A stretch of DNA of 32,806 nt from Sphingomonadaceae bacterium (GTDB lineage Bacteria; Pseudomonadota; Alphaproteobacteria; Sphingomonadales; Sphingomonadaceae). This document shows, one piece after another, positions 16,490-24,671 of this stretch. A program made the position numbers and the translations under genes. The stretch lies in the NCBI GenBank assembly GCA_947477055.1, contig CANJSX010000006.1, forward strand, positions 1-32,806. Reading direction: 5' to 3'. How positions within the stretch are numbered: the stretch's first letter is position 1; every line of letters starts with the position of its first letter. The notes under the pieces are model-generated. The model saw only the letters and a list, made by a program, of their open reading frames with translations, did no database searches and had not been told where the DNA came from.

Positions 16490-17134
16490 ATGTCGAAGCC
16501 GTTGACCTTTGCCGTGCCCAAGGGCCGCATCCTCGATGAGGCGCTGCCGCTGATGTCGCGTGCCGGTGTGGTGCCCGAGGCGGAGTTCCATGACAAGAAC
16601 TCGCGCGCATTGTCCTTTGCCTGCGAGAACCCCGACCTGCGGATCATCCGCGTGCGGGCCTTCGATGTCGCCACCTTCGTCGCCCATGGTGCGGCGCAGG
16701 CGGGGGTCGTCGGTTCGGACGTGGTCGAGGAATTCGCCTATTCCGACCTCTATGCCCCGGTCGATCTGAACATCGGTCATTGCCGGCTTTCGGTGGCCGA
16801 ACCGGTCGGGCAGCAGGGCGCCGCGCCGACCAGCCACCTGCGCGTCGCCAGCAAGTACCCCAACCTGACCCGCCGCCACTTCGAGCGGATGGGGATTCAG
16901 GCCGAGGTGGTGAAGCTCAACGGCGCGATGGAGCTCGCGCCGGGACTGGGCCTCGCCAGCCGGATCGTCGATCTGGTTTCGACCGGACGGACGCTGAAGG
17001 ACAACGGGCTGGAGGAGACGAGCGTGATCTTGCCGGTGTCGGCCCGATTGATCGTAAACCGCGCCGCGCTCAAGACCGACGTCCGCGTGGCGGCGCTGGT
17101 CGATGCTTTCCGCGCGCTGGTTGCGGAGGCCTGA
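16490..17134 (+). CDS. hisG: ATP phosphoribosyltransferase, short form
   Basis: Catalyses the first step of histidine synthesis, joining ATP and PRPP. The 214-residue length and the absence of the C-terminal regulatory domain mark the short form (HisG-S), which in known systems needs the HisZ subunit for activity and feedback inhibition. Motifs: [15 protein letters not shown] at the N-terminus, [26 protein letters not shown] and the PRPP-binding loop [21 protein letters not shown]. The start ATG 16490 gives [13 protein letters not shown]; another ATG lies at 16478. The stop shares a base with the hisD ATG (TGATG), so the two are coupled. No hisZ is present in the window. Confidence 0.95.
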   Translation: MSKPLTFAVPKGRILDEALPLMSRAGVVPEAEFHDKNSRALSFACENPDLRIIRVRAFDVATFVAHGAAQAGVVGSDVVEEFAYSDLYAPVDLNIGHCRLSVAEPVGQQGAAPTSHLRVASKYPNLTRRHFERMGIQAEVVKLNGAMELAPGLGLASRIVDLVSTGRTLKDNGLEETSVILPVSARLIVNRAALKTDVRVAALVDAFRALVAEA

Positions 17135-18426
17135 TGCTGCGCCTCAATTCCGCCGACCCGGGCTTCGACAAGGCCTTCCGCCGCCTCGTGGCCGATAGGC
17201 GCGAGAGCGACGAGGATGTGGCGCGCGATGTCGCACTGATCCTCAACGACGTGAAGAACCGCGGCGATGCGGCGGTGGCCGAGCTGACCCAGCGCTTCGA
17301 TGGCCATACACTCTCCACCGATGAGGACTGGCGGATTGGCCCCGACGCATGCCGCGAGGCCTTTGACGCGCTGCTGCCCGACCTGCGCGCCGCGCTGGAG
17401 CTCGCCGCCCAGCGCATCCGCGCCTTCCATGAGGCTCAGCTCCCCATCGACCGCGACGCCACCGATGCCGCCGGCGTGCGGATGGGCGCGCGGTGGAGCG
17501 CAGTCGATGCTGCCGGGCTTTACGTCCCGGGCGGACGGGCGGCCTATCCTTCCTCGCTGCTGATGAACGCGATTCCGGCCAAGGTCGCCGGGGTCGAACG
17601 GCTCGTCGTCGTCACCCCGACGCCCAAGGGCTTGATCAATCCGCTCGTTCTCGCTGCCGCGCACCTCGCCGGGGTCGACGAGATCTGGCGCGTTGGCGGC
17701 GCGCAGGCAGTCGGCGCCCTCGCCTATGGCACGCAGCGCATTCGTGCCGTCGATGTCATCACCGGCCCCGGCAACGCCTGGGTCGCGGAAGCCAAGCGTC
17801 AGCTCTATGGCGTGGTCGGGATCGACATGGTCGCCGGGCCGAGCGAGATCCTGGTAATCGCCGACGGCAAGAATGCCCCCGAATGGATCGCCGCCGACCT
17901 GCTCAGCCAGGCCGAACACGATCCCGCCGCGCAATCGATCCTGATCACCGACGATTCGGTCTTCGCTGACATTGTGGCCGACCGCATCGGGGTGGAACTG
18001 GCCATGCTCCCGACCGCGCGAGTCGCCAGCGAAAGCTGGAACACCCACGGCGTGATCATCGAGGTGCCCGATCTGGCCGAGGCCGCCGCGCTCGCCAACC
18101 TGCTCGCCGCCGAGCATGTCGAGATCGCTACCGACGATCCGGAGGCGCTGTTCCGCCACATTCGCCACGCCGGCTCGGTCTTCCTTGGCCGGCATACGCC
18201 CGAGGCGGTCGGCGATTACGTCGCCGGGCCTAACCATGTGCTGCCGACCGGGCGGCGCGCGCGCTTTTCTTCGGGGCTGTCGGTGCTCGACTTCATGAAG
18301 CGCACCAGCTTCATCCAGCTCGATGCCGCAGCATTGGCGCAGATTGGCCCTGCGGCGATCGCGCTGGCCGATGCGGAAGGCCTGCCGGCACACGCCCGCT
18401 CGATTGAAACGAGGCTTGGAATATGA
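17134..18426 (+). CDS. hisD: Histidinol dehydrogenase
   Basis: A 430-residue zinc enzyme that oxidises L-histidinol to histidine in two NAD-dependent steps. Key segments: LYVPGGRAAYPSSLLMNAIPA, GGAQAVGALAYGT, DVITGPGNAWVAEAKRQLYG, MVAGPSEILVIAD, the zinc-ligand site LSQAEHDPAAQS, the catalytic Glu-His in LLAAEHVEIATDDPE, and GPNHVLPTGRRARFSSGLSV. Length and all catalytic positions are normal. It overlaps hisG by one base and nusB by four (ATGA), giving a tight hisG-hisD-nusB unit. Confidence 0.97.
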   Translation: MLRLNSADPGFDKAFRRLVADRRESDEDVARDVALILNDVKNRGDAAVAELTQRFDGHTLSTDEDWRIGPDACREAFDALLPDLRAALELAAQRIRAFHEAQLPIDRDATDAAGVRMGARWSAVDAAGLYVPGGRAAYPSSLLMNAIPAKVAGVERLVVVTPTPKGLINPLVLAAAHLAGVDEIWRVGGAQAVGALAYGTQRIRAVDVITGPGNAWVAEAKRQLYGVVGIDMVAGPSEILVIADGKNAPEWIAADLLSQAEHDPAAQSILITDDSVFADIVADRIGVELAMLPTARVASESWNTHGVIIEVPDLAEAAALANLLAAEHVEIATDDPEALFRHIRHAGSVFLGRHTPEAVGDYVAGPNHVLPTGRRARFSSGLSVLDFMKRTSFIQLDAAALAQIGPAAIALADAEGLPAHARSIETRLGI

Positions 18427-18872
18427 GTTCGAATGCCCGCCAGGCGGCGCGCGCTGCCGCCCGCCTTGCCGCCGTGCAGGCGCTCTATCAGTTTGAGATG
18501 GAAGCGACGCCGCTCACCCTGTTGCTCGATGAGTTTCACCAGCACCGGCTCGGTGCTGAAATCGAGGAAATGCAGTTCGCACCGGCAGAGACCGCCTTCT
18601 TCGACGATATAGTGCGCGGCGCCATCGCCCGGCGCGATGAGATCGACGAACTGCTCTCGAGCAAGCTGGCCGAAGGCTGGAGCATCCCCCGCCTCGACCG
18701 CACCATGCTTCAGATCCTGCGCGCCGGGGCCTGGGAATTGATGGCCCGACCCGATGTGTCCACCCCGACCGCGATCAGTGAATATGTAGACGTCGCCCAT
18801 GCCTTCTTCGACAAGCGTGAAGCAAATTTCGTCAACGGCGTGCTCGATGCCGTGGCAAAGACTGTGCGGTAG
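18423..18872 (+). CDS. nusB: Transcription antitermination factor NusB
   Basis: A 149-residue all-helical protein that binds boxA RNA with NusE (S10) and supports rRNA antitermination. Recognisable segments are RLAAVQALYQFEMEATPL, FFDDIVRGAIARRDEIDELLSSKL, WSIPRLDRTMLQILRAGAWELM and the C-terminal ISEYVDVAHAFFDKREANFVNGVLDAVAK. Starts at ATG 18423 in a four-base overlap with hisD. In related genomes thiL commonly follows nusB directly; here a DUF559 cassette with inverted repeats begins 17 bp after the stop. Confidence 0.95.
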   Translation: MSSNARQAARAAARLAAVQALYQFEMEATPLTLLLDEFHQHRLGAEIEEMQFAPAETAFFDDIVRGAIARRDEIDELLSSKLAEGWSIPRLDRTMLQILRAGAWELMARPDVSTPTAISEYVDVAHAFFDKREANFVNGVLDAVAKTVR

Positions 18873-18888
18873 GGGAAGGCTCGGCCTT

Positions 18889-18910
18889 CTTCCCCCTTGA
18901 TGGGGGAAGG
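18889..18910. repeat. Left inverted repeat of the DUF559 cassette
   Basis: CTTCCCCC-TTGAT-GGGGGAAGG is itself a hairpin (8-bp stem, 5-base loop). Its reverse complement recurs at 19375-19397 with one extra C and one A-to-G change, so the two copies bracket the DUF559 coding region in opposite orientation. It starts 17 bp after the nusB stop and may also act as a weak 3' hairpin for the his/nusB transcript, though it has no T-tract. Confidence 0.75.
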
Positions 18911-18984
18911 ATACGGAGGCTTGGTTCCGAAAGGGACCTAGTCGCAGTTGGATAGGGGTGATCTCTCGGCTAGACGCGTAGCAG

Positions 18985-20274
18985 ATGAAAAAGCACCCGC
19001 CTTCCATCTCGATTGAACGCGCCCGAAAAATGCGCCGCGAGCCGACTCTGGCCGAAATGCGGATGTGGAAATTGTTGAAACAATGCTTCCGTGAATCGCG
19101 TTTTCGTCGCCAGATTCCCCTCGGGCATTTCATCGTCGACTTTGCCAGTCACGGAGCAAGCCTCGTGATCGAAATCGACGGCGGCCAGCACGATCCAGAA
19201 GTCGATGCAGCGCGGAGCCGGGTTATCGAAGCGGAGGGCTACAGCATCATCCGTTTCTCGAACAATGAGGTTCTGGAAAATGGTGAGGGATGCATGATCA
19301 GGCTGGGTCATTTCCTGCGACAACATCACCCACATCCAGCTGCGACTAGGCAGCAAGCTGCCAAGTCTTCGCATCCTTCCCCCCATCAAGGGGGAGGAGG
19401 TTTGACCCGTGAGGCGGTCCTAATCGCATCCCTGCGGGCACTTGCTACACATCCTGCCGCGCGAGGCCTCAACGACGACTGCGCGGTGCTTGAATTCGGC
19501 GGTGAGGCGCTGGTGCTGACGCATGACATGATGGTGGAGGGCGTGCACTTCCTCCCCGGACAGGACCCGGCCGACATTGCCTGGAAACTCGTCGCAACCA
19601 ATATGTCGGACCTCGCTACCAAGGGCGCAGAGCCGGTCGGGGTGTTGCTCGGCTATATGCTGGGCGTAGACGACGCGCGCTTCATCGCCGGTCTGGGCGA
19701 AGCGCTGGCGCATTATGGCGCACCGTTGCTGGGCGGAGACACTGTATCGGGCACCGGCTCGCAAGCCCTGGGGCTCACCGCCATCGGCCGCGCAACCCAT
19801 CGCCCCGTCCCCTCCCGCAGCGGCGCCATAATCGGCGAGGCGTTGTGGATCACCGGCCCGGTCGGTGCGGCGATGATTGGCTATGAAGCGATGCGCGCGG
19901 GTTCCGGCGAAGCGCTGGCCTACCGCCGCCCGGTCGCGTTGCTTGCCGAGGGCCAGGCGCTGGCGCCGCTGGTTGGTGCGATGATGGACGTATCCGATGG
20001 GGTCCTGCTCGACGCCAGGCGCATGGCGCTTGCCTCGGGTGTGACCATCGCCCTCGATAGCCTGGCGGTGCCCCTCGCCTGTCCCGAAAGCCGGCGCCAT
20101 GACGCCCTGCGCTGGGGCGACGACTATCAGTTGCTGTTCACCGCCCCTGCCGATATCGACTTGCCGGTTCGTGCAACGCGGATTGGCATGGTTTTCGCGC
20201 GCGGAGAGCACCCGTTGCTGGTCGATGGCTTGCCTCCACCGGAAGGCGAAGCGCTCGGTTTCGAGCACAACTAG
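18985..20274 (+). CDS. thiL: DUF559 endonuclease-like domain in frame with thiamine-monophosphate kinase
   Basis: One uninterrupted 429-codon frame holds two unrelated domains. Residues 1-118 are DUF559, related to Vsr/PD-(D/E)XK nucleases: RREPTLAEMRMWKLLK, FRRQIPLGHFIVDFASHG, VIEIDGGQHDPEVDAAR, IRFSNNEVLENGEG. Residues 119-139 are a low-complexity linker encoded by an inverted repeat. Residues 140-429 are complete ThiL, which phosphorylates thiamine phosphate to thiamine diphosphate: LNDDCAVLEFGGEALVLTHD, VEGVHFLPGQDPADIAWKLVATNMSDLATKGA, PLLGGDTVSGTG, MMDVSDGVLLDAR and WGDDYQLLF. A TTG at 19402 after GGGGGAGGAGG could start ThiL alone (290 residues, MTREAVLIASLRAL). Either a DUF559-ThiL fusion is made, or both products arise from the frame. 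I infer an insertion between nusB and thiL. Confidence 0.85.
   Translation: MKKHPPSISIERARKMRREPTLAEMRMWKLLKQCFRESRFRRQIPLGHFIVDFASHGASLVIEIDGGQHDPEVDAARSRVIEAEGYSIIRFSNNEVLENGEGCMIRLGHFLRQHHPHPAATRQQAAKSSHPSPHQGGGGLTREAVLIASLRALATHPAARGLNDDCAVLEFGGEALVLTHDMMVEGVHFLPGQDPADIAWKLVATNMSDLATKGAEPVGVLLGYMLGVDDARFIAGLGEALAHYGAPLLGGDTVSGTGSQALGLTAIGRATHRPVPSRSGAIIGEALWITGPVGAAMIGYEAMRAGSGEALAYRRPVALLAEGQALAPLVGAMMDVSDGVLLDARRMALASGVTIALDSLAVPLACPESRRHDALRWGDDYQLLFTAPADIDLPVRATRIGMVFARGEHPLLVDGLPPPEGEALGFEHN
19375..19397. repeat. Right inverted repeat of the DUF559 cassette
   Basis: CCTTCCCCCC-ATCAA-GGGGGAGG is a near reverse complement of the repeat at 18889-18910 and again a hairpin in itself. Its G-rich arm is the purine tract in front of the TTG at 19402. 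It sits inside the open frame and encodes part of the SHPSPHQGGGG linker between DUF559 and ThiL. Confidence 0.75.
19390..19404 (+). promoter_or_regulatory. Possible internal ribosome site and TTG start for thiL
   Basis: GGGGGAGGAGG (19390-19400) is a strong Shine-Dalgarno-like tract, but it ends only one base before the TTG at 19402, closer than usual from its last G; its earlier GGGGGA part lies at normal spacing. The same G tract is the 3' arm of the right inverted-repeat hairpin, so in the folded mRNA it would be occluded unless ribosomes translating the DUF559 part open it. Confidence 0.5.
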
Positions 20275-20314
20275 CGCTGACGCCGCAAATCGGGCGGAAA
20301 TGCGGCATTGGGGC

Positions 20315-20342
20315 TTGCACGGCGCGGCTTCTCGCCTATAGC
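20315..20342 (+). promoter_or_regulatory. Likely hppA promoter
   Basis: TTGCAC (20315-20320) and TATAGC (20337-20342) with a 16-bp spacer form a sigma-70-type promoter about 75 bp before the hppA GTG and 40 bp after the thiL stop, suggesting that hppA has its own promoter rather than depending only on the his-thiL unit. Confidence 0.5.
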
Positions 20343-20355
20343 AAAATCCGCTTTT

Positions 20356-20377
20356 CGGCCCCGTTCCTGCGGGGCCG
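20356..20377 (+). other. Hairpin in the hppA leader
   Basis: CGGCCCC and GGGGCCG form a 7-bp GC stem around an eight-base loop, 40 bp upstream of the hppA start and just downstream of its probable promoter. There is no T-tract, so it is not a simple terminator; it may affect mRNA stability. No known riboswitch pattern is recognised. Confidence 0.4.
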
Positions 20378-20416
20378 AGTGCTGTATGCGCAACCATTTA
20401 AGAGGGGGAGCCGCGC

Positions 20417-22534
20417 GTGAATCTTGTCACCATTTCGATAGTCCTGGGTCTTTTGGCCGTGGTCTACGGTTTCGTCACCAGCCGTCAGGTGCTCAGCGCA
20501 TCGGCCGGCAATGAAAAGATGCAGGAGATCGCCGCGGCGATCCAGGAAGGCGCACAAGCCTATCTGGGGCGCCAGTATCGCACCATCGCCATGGTTGGCG
20601 CAGCGGTTGCGGTGCTCGTGTGGTATTTCCTCGATCACCTGGGCACGCCGATTTCGGCGGGCGGGTTCCTGCTCGGTGCCGTGCTTTCGGGCGCGACCGG
20701 CTTTATCGGCATGAACATCTCGGTGCGCGCCAATGTGCGTACTGCAGCTGCCGCGCAAGAGGGACTGCAGCAAGGACTTACTCTGGCGTTCCGCGCCGGT
20801 GCGATCACCGGCATGCTGGTGGCCGGCCTCGCGCTACTCGCGATTGCGGGGTATTTCGCATTCCTGACCGGACCTGCGGGTCACGGAGTTGGCGGAGCGG
20901 ATCGCACCGTGGTCAATGGCCTGATCGCGCTCGCTTTCGGGGCCTCGCTGATCTCGATCTTCGCGCGTCTCGGCGGCGGTATCTTCACCAAGGCCGCTGA
21001 CGTCGGCGCCGATCTCGTCGGCAAGGTTGAGGCCGGGATCCCCGAAGACGATCCACGCAATCCTGCTGTTATCGCCGATAACGTCGGCGACAATGTCGGC
21101 GACTGCGCGGGCATGGCCGCCGATCTGTTCGAAACCTATGTCGTCACCATCGGTGCGACCATGGTGCTGACCGCACTGCTACTCAAGGGCGCGGACAACC
21201 TCATGGCGCTGATGAGCCTGCCGCTGCTGATTGGCGGCGTCTGCATCGTTACCTCGATCATTGGCACCTACTTCGTCCGCCTTGGAGGCGGCAAGAACAT
21301 CATGGGCGCGATGTACAAGGGCTTCCTCGTCACCGCAGTCCTCTCGATCCCGGCGATCTGGTGGGCTATCAGCTATGCGCTGGGCGGCGATATGGAAGCG
21401 GCGATTGCCGATCAGGCTTATAATGGCCGCACGCTGTTCTATTGCGGGTTGGTCGGTCTGGTCATCACCGGCCTGATCATCTGGATCACCGAATATTACA
21501 CCGGCACCAACTATCGCCCGGTCCGCTCAATCGCCAAGGCTTCGGAAACCGGCCACGGCACCAACGTGATCCAGGGTCTGGCGATCAGCATGGAATCGAC
21601 CGCGCTGCCGACTCTGGTGATCGTCACCGGTATCATCGTCGCGTTCAAGCTGGCGGGGCTGATGGGCATTGCCTATGCCGCCACCGCGATGCTGGCGCTG
21701 GCCGGGATGGTCGTGGCGCTCGACGCTTACGGTCCGGTTACCGACAACGCCGGGGGCATCGCCGAAATGGCGGGGCTCGACGACGATGTCCGCAAGAAGA
21801 CCGACGCGCTCGACGCGGTGGGCAACACCACCAAGGCCGTGACCAAGGGTTATGCCATCGGCTCGGCCGGCCTCGCCGCGCTGGTGCTGTTCGCTGCCTA
21901 CACCACTGACCTCAAGGAGTTCTTCCCGAACCTGACGGTCAACTTCAGCCTCGAGAACCCCTATGTCATCGTCGGGCTACTGCTCGGTGCACTACTGCCC
22001 TATCTGTTCGGGGCCATGGGCATGACCGCAGTGGGTCGCGCGGCTGGCGAAGTGGTCAAGGACGTGCGCGACCAGTTCAAGGCCAACCCCGGGATCATGA
22101 CCTATGAGGTCAAGCCCGACTACGCCCGCACTGTCGATCTCGTCACCAAGGCGGCGATCAAGGAAATGATCATTCCTTCGCTGCTGCCGGTGGTTGCACC
22201 AATCGTGGTCTATTTCGTGATTACAGCAGTTGCAGGACAGGCCAACGGCTTTGCCGCCCTGGGTGCCCTGCTCCTTGGCGTGATCGTCGGCGGGCTGTTC
22301 GTCGCGATCTCGATGACCTCGGGTGGCGGCGCATGGGACAACGCCAAGAAGTACATCGAAGACGGCCATCACGGCGGCAAGGGCAGCGATGCCCACAAGG
22401 CCGCAGTAACCGGCGATACCGTGGGCGATCCCTACAAGGATACCGCGGGTCCGGCCGTCAACCCGATGATCAAGATCACCAATATCGTGGCGCTGCTGCT
22501 GCTCGCCGCGCTGGCGGCGCACGCCGGGGTCTGA
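20417..22534 (+). CDS. hppA: Membrane-bound proton-pumping pyrophosphatase, K+-independent type
   Basis: A 705-residue integral membrane pump that couples hydrolysis of pyrophosphate to proton export, with many hydrophobic segments throughout. The GTG start at 20417 ([19 protein letters not shown]) has AGAGGGGGAG upstream. Substrate-site motifs are [45 protein letters not shown], the [19 protein letters not shown] segment, and near the C-terminus [34 protein letters not shown]. The sequence [16 protein letters not shown] has Lys where K+-dependent members have Ala, which is the established mark of the K+-independent class. It follows the his-nusB-thiL cluster, a common sphingomonad order, and ends at a terminator. 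Confidence 0.97.
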   Translation: MNLVTISIVLGLLAVVYGFVTSRQVLSASAGNEKMQEIAAAIQEGAQAYLGRQYRTIAMVGAAVAVLVWYFLDHLGTPISAGGFLLGAVLSGATGFIGMNISVRANVRTAAAAQEGLQQGLTLAFRAGAITGMLVAGLALLAIAGYFAFLTGPAGHGVGGADRTVVNGLIALAFGASLISIFARLGGGIFTKAADVGADLVGKVEAGIPEDDPRNPAVIADNVGDNVGDCAGMAADLFETYVVTIGATMVLTALLLKGADNLMALMSLPLLIGGVCIVTSIIGTYFVRLGGGKNIMGAMYKGFLVTAVLSIPAIWWAISYALGGDMEAAIADQAYNGRTLFYCGLVGLVITGLIIWITEYYTGTNYRPVRSIAKASETGHGTNVIQGLAISMESTALPTLVIVTGIIVAFKLAGLMGIAYAATAMLALAGMVVALDAYGPVTDNAGGIAEMAGLDDDVRKKTDALDAVGNTTKAVTKGYAIGSAGLAALVLFAAYTTDLKEFFPNLTVNFSLENPYVIVGLLLGALLPYLFGAMGMTAVGRAAGEVVKDVRDQFKANPGIMTYEVKPDYARTVDLVTKAAIKEMIIPSLLPVVAPIVVYFVITAVAGQANGFAALGALLLGVIVGGLFVAISMTSGGGAWDNAKKYIEDGHHGGKGSDAHKAAVTGDTVGDPYKDTAGPAVNPMIKITNIVALLLLAALAAHAGV

Positions 22535-22562
22535 TCCCCATCGCGCCTTCGAGGTGAAACGA

Positions 22563-22594
22563 AACCCCGTCCGGAGCGATCCGGGCGGGGTTTT
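22563..22594 (+). terminator. Rho-independent terminator after hppA
   Basis: AACCCCGTCCGG and CCGGGCGGGGTT pair (one G-T wobble position) around the loop AGCGAT and run into TTTT, 28 bp after the hppA stop. Confidence 0.85.
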
Positions 22595-22767
22595 GCTTTG
22601 GCGTTGTGTGTTAGCAATTCCTTGGTTTTCCGGCGCTATTAGCCTTGACAGCGATAACCTAGGCCATGACCAGCCTTGCTCTCGAAGCCCCCGGCCTGAT
22701 GCCGGAGACGGCTCCTGCCCGGCCCCTGTCCGCCGGGAGCATCCGCGCGCTTGACTGGTAGAGCTTC

Positions 22768-23838
22768 GTGGCGCCCAACGCGCGCCTCGCCTGGGATGCG
22801 CTGGCCGAGCGGGCGAGCGAGCCCAACCCGTTCTTCGAGAGCTGGTATCTGCTGCCCGCACTGCGCGCGCTCGATCCCGGACACGAAGCGCGCCTGCTGC
22901 GGCTCAATCACGATGGCCAACTGGCCGGGCTGATGCCGCTGGTCCGCGAGCGGAGCTACTATGGAAGGCCGCTTCCGCACTTGCGCAACTGGGTCCATGC
23001 CAACTGCTTCCTCGGCGCACCGCTGGTCGCGAACGGCAGCGAGCATGCCTTCTGGCAGGCCCTGCTCGAATGGTGCGATGGCAATGCCGGGATGGCGTTG
23101 TTTCTCCACCTCGGGACGATGCCGCTGGACGGGCCGCTACACGCGGCGCTGGTCGATGTGCTCACGCTCCAGAACCGCTCGAACGGGATCGTCTTTCGCG
23201 AGGACCGGGCCATGCTGGCTTCACCGCTTGGCCCGGATGCCTACCTTGAGGCCGCGCTATCGGGCAAAAAGCGCAAGGAGCTGCGCCGCCAACACACCCG
23301 CCTGGCCGAGCTGGGCGAGCTCAGGGTGGTCCGTCAGGACGACGATGCCAATCTTTCCCGGTGGACCGAACAGTTCCTCGCGCTCGAAGCCTCGGGCTGG
23401 AAAGGCGCCGCCGGATCGGCGCTGGCATCGCATCAGGCGACCACCGCGCTGTTCACCGAGGCCATGGCCGGAGCCGCCGCGCGCGGCAAGCTGGAGCGGC
23501 TCTCGCTCGAACTGGATGGTCAGCCGATCGCCATGCTGGCCAGCTTCCTCACCCCGCCCGGCGCCTATTCCTACAAGACCGCCTTCGACGAACGCTTCGC
23601 CCGCTACTCCCCCGGCGTGCTGCTCCAGCGCGAGAACCTCGCGGTGCTGGACCGCCCCGACATCGCCTGGACCGACAGCTGCGCCGCCGCCGATCATCCG
23701 ATGATCGACCACATCTGGCGTGAGCGCCGGCCAGTCGGGCGGCTTTCGATCGCCATTGGCGGCAAGCTGCGCCGATCGCTGTTCAACCTGATCCTTAAGG
23801 CCGCAATCGGCCGCAATCCCGCAGGGCTGACCGCATGA
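22768..23838 (+). CDS. FemAB/BioF2-like GNAT acyltransferase, possibly 5'-truncated by a TAG
   Basis: From GTG 22768 a 356-residue protein of the CelD/BioF2-like GNAT group is encoded: LAWDALAERASEPNPFFESWYLLPAL, the DGQLAGLMPLVRER strand, the acceptor-side helix region SGKKRKELRRQHTRLAELGELRV and the second GNAT fold LERLSLELDGQPIAMLASFLT with YSYKTAFDERFARYSPGVLLQRENL. The same frame is open back to ATG 22666 (MTSLALEAPGLMPE...SIRALDW) but is cut by TAG at 22759-22761. Either GTG 22768 is the true start, or a nonsense mutation separates 31 codons from the rest. The GTG has only a weak site (TAGAG). The gene overlaps the cupin gene by four bases. Acyl donor and acceptor are unknown; relatives act in cell-envelope or polysaccharide modification. 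Confidence 0.8.
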   Translation: MAPNARLAWDALAERASEPNPFFESWYLLPALRALDPGHEARLLRLNHDGQLAGLMPLVRERSYYGRPLPHLRNWVHANCFLGAPLVANGSEHAFWQALLEWCDGNAGMALFLHLGTMPLDGPLHAALVDVLTLQNRSNGIVFREDRAMLASPLGPDAYLEAALSGKKRKELRRQHTRLAELGELRVVRQDDDANLSRWTEQFLALEASGWKGAAGSALASHQATTALFTEAMAGAAARGKLERLSLELDGQPIAMLASFLTPPGAYSYKTAFDERFARYSPGVLLQRENLAVLDRPDIAWTDSCAAADHPMIDHIWRERRPVGRLSIAIGGKLRRSLFNLILKAAIGRNPAGLTA

Positions 23839-24671
23839 GCGTCTTTTTACCCGAAGCCCGCACGACTTTCGCCGCGAACTATCCCGAGGTTCCGCACATC
23901 CTGCGGCACGCGCTGGGGCAGCATCCGCTGCTCGAGCTCGATGCGCTGGCGGCACTGGCCGAGGGGCTGCCTGAAGCCTCGATCGAATACAATTACGCCG
24001 ACCTCCCCATCGGCATCGAAGGCAAGCCCGATGCCACCGGCATTCCCATTGGCGAGACGATCCGCTCGATCGGCACCTGCGGCAGCTGGGCGGCGCTCAA
24101 GAATATCGAGCAGCACCCCGCTTATGCCGCGCTGCTGGACGAACTCCTGACCGAAATCCGTCCCGAGATCGAAACCCGGACTGGGCGCATGATGAAGACC
24201 CAGGGCTTCATCATCATCACCTCGCCCGGCGGGGTGACGCCCTATCACTTCGATCCGGAGCACAATATCCTGCTGCAGGTTCGTGGCTCCAAGGTGATGA
24301 CCCAGTTTCCTGCCGGCAACGCCGCCTATGCCCCCGACGAAGTGCATGAAAGCTACCACACCGGAGGACCCCGCGAGCTGAAGTGGCGCGATGAGCTGGT
24401 TGAAGGCGGGCGCGAGTTCCCGCTTGCAGCAGGCGAAGCGTTGTTCGTCCCGGTGATGGCCCCGCATTTCGTGCGCAACGGCCCGGAATCCTCGGTCTCG
24501 CTCTCGATCACCTGGCGCTCGGAATGGAGCTATGCCGAGGCCGATGCGCGGGCCTTCAATGCCATGCTGCGCCGGATCGGCATCAGGCCACCGGCGACCG
24601 CGCGCTGGCCGCACCGCAATCTCGCCAAGGCCTATGGCTGGCGGATGCTGCGCAAGCTGGGCGTGGGCTGA
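23835..24671 (+). CDS. Cupin/JmjC-like metal-binding protein
   Basis: A 278-residue protein with one double-stranded beta-helix domain. The putative metal site is HFD in GGVTPYHFDPEHNILLQVRGSK, with a distal His in LFVPVMAPHFVRNGPESSVSLSITW; this HxD...H pattern is that of cupin-8/JmjC-like Fe(II)/2-oxoglutarate oxygenases. The N-terminal half (YNYADLPIGIEGKPDATGIPIGETIRSIGTCGSW) looks conserved but is not assigned. ATG 23835 overlaps the FemAB-like stop (ATGA), so the pair is one transcription unit. The substrate is unknown; the partner might provide or modify the target. Its stop directly abuts the uvrC stop on the other strand. Confidence 0.83.
   Translation: MSVFLPEARTTFAANYPEVPHILRHALGQHPLLELDALAALAEGLPEASIEYNYADLPIGIEGKPDATGIPIGETIRSIGTCGSWAALKNIEQHPAYAALLDELLTEIRPEIETRTGRMMKTQGFIIITSPGGVTPYHFDPEHNILLQVRGSKVMTQFPAGNAAYAPDEVHESYHTGGPRELKWRDELVEGGREFPLAAGEALFVPVMAPHFVRNGPESSVSLSITWRSEWSYAEADARAFNAMLRRIGIRPPATARWPHRNLAKAYGWRMLRKLGVG

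Noticed and set aside
16897..18393. A 498-codon open frame antisense to hisG/hisD.
   Set aside because: It is a GC-rich shadow frame opposite well-conserved hisD; its translation shows no family motifs.
11308..22761. Programmed stop readthrough or recoding of TAA/TAG to rescue the GST (11308) and FemAB-like (22759) frames.
   Set aside because: TAA and TAG serve as ordinary terminal stops for intact genes here (fhs TAA, nusB TAG, thiL TAG, infA TAA), so recoding is unlikely.
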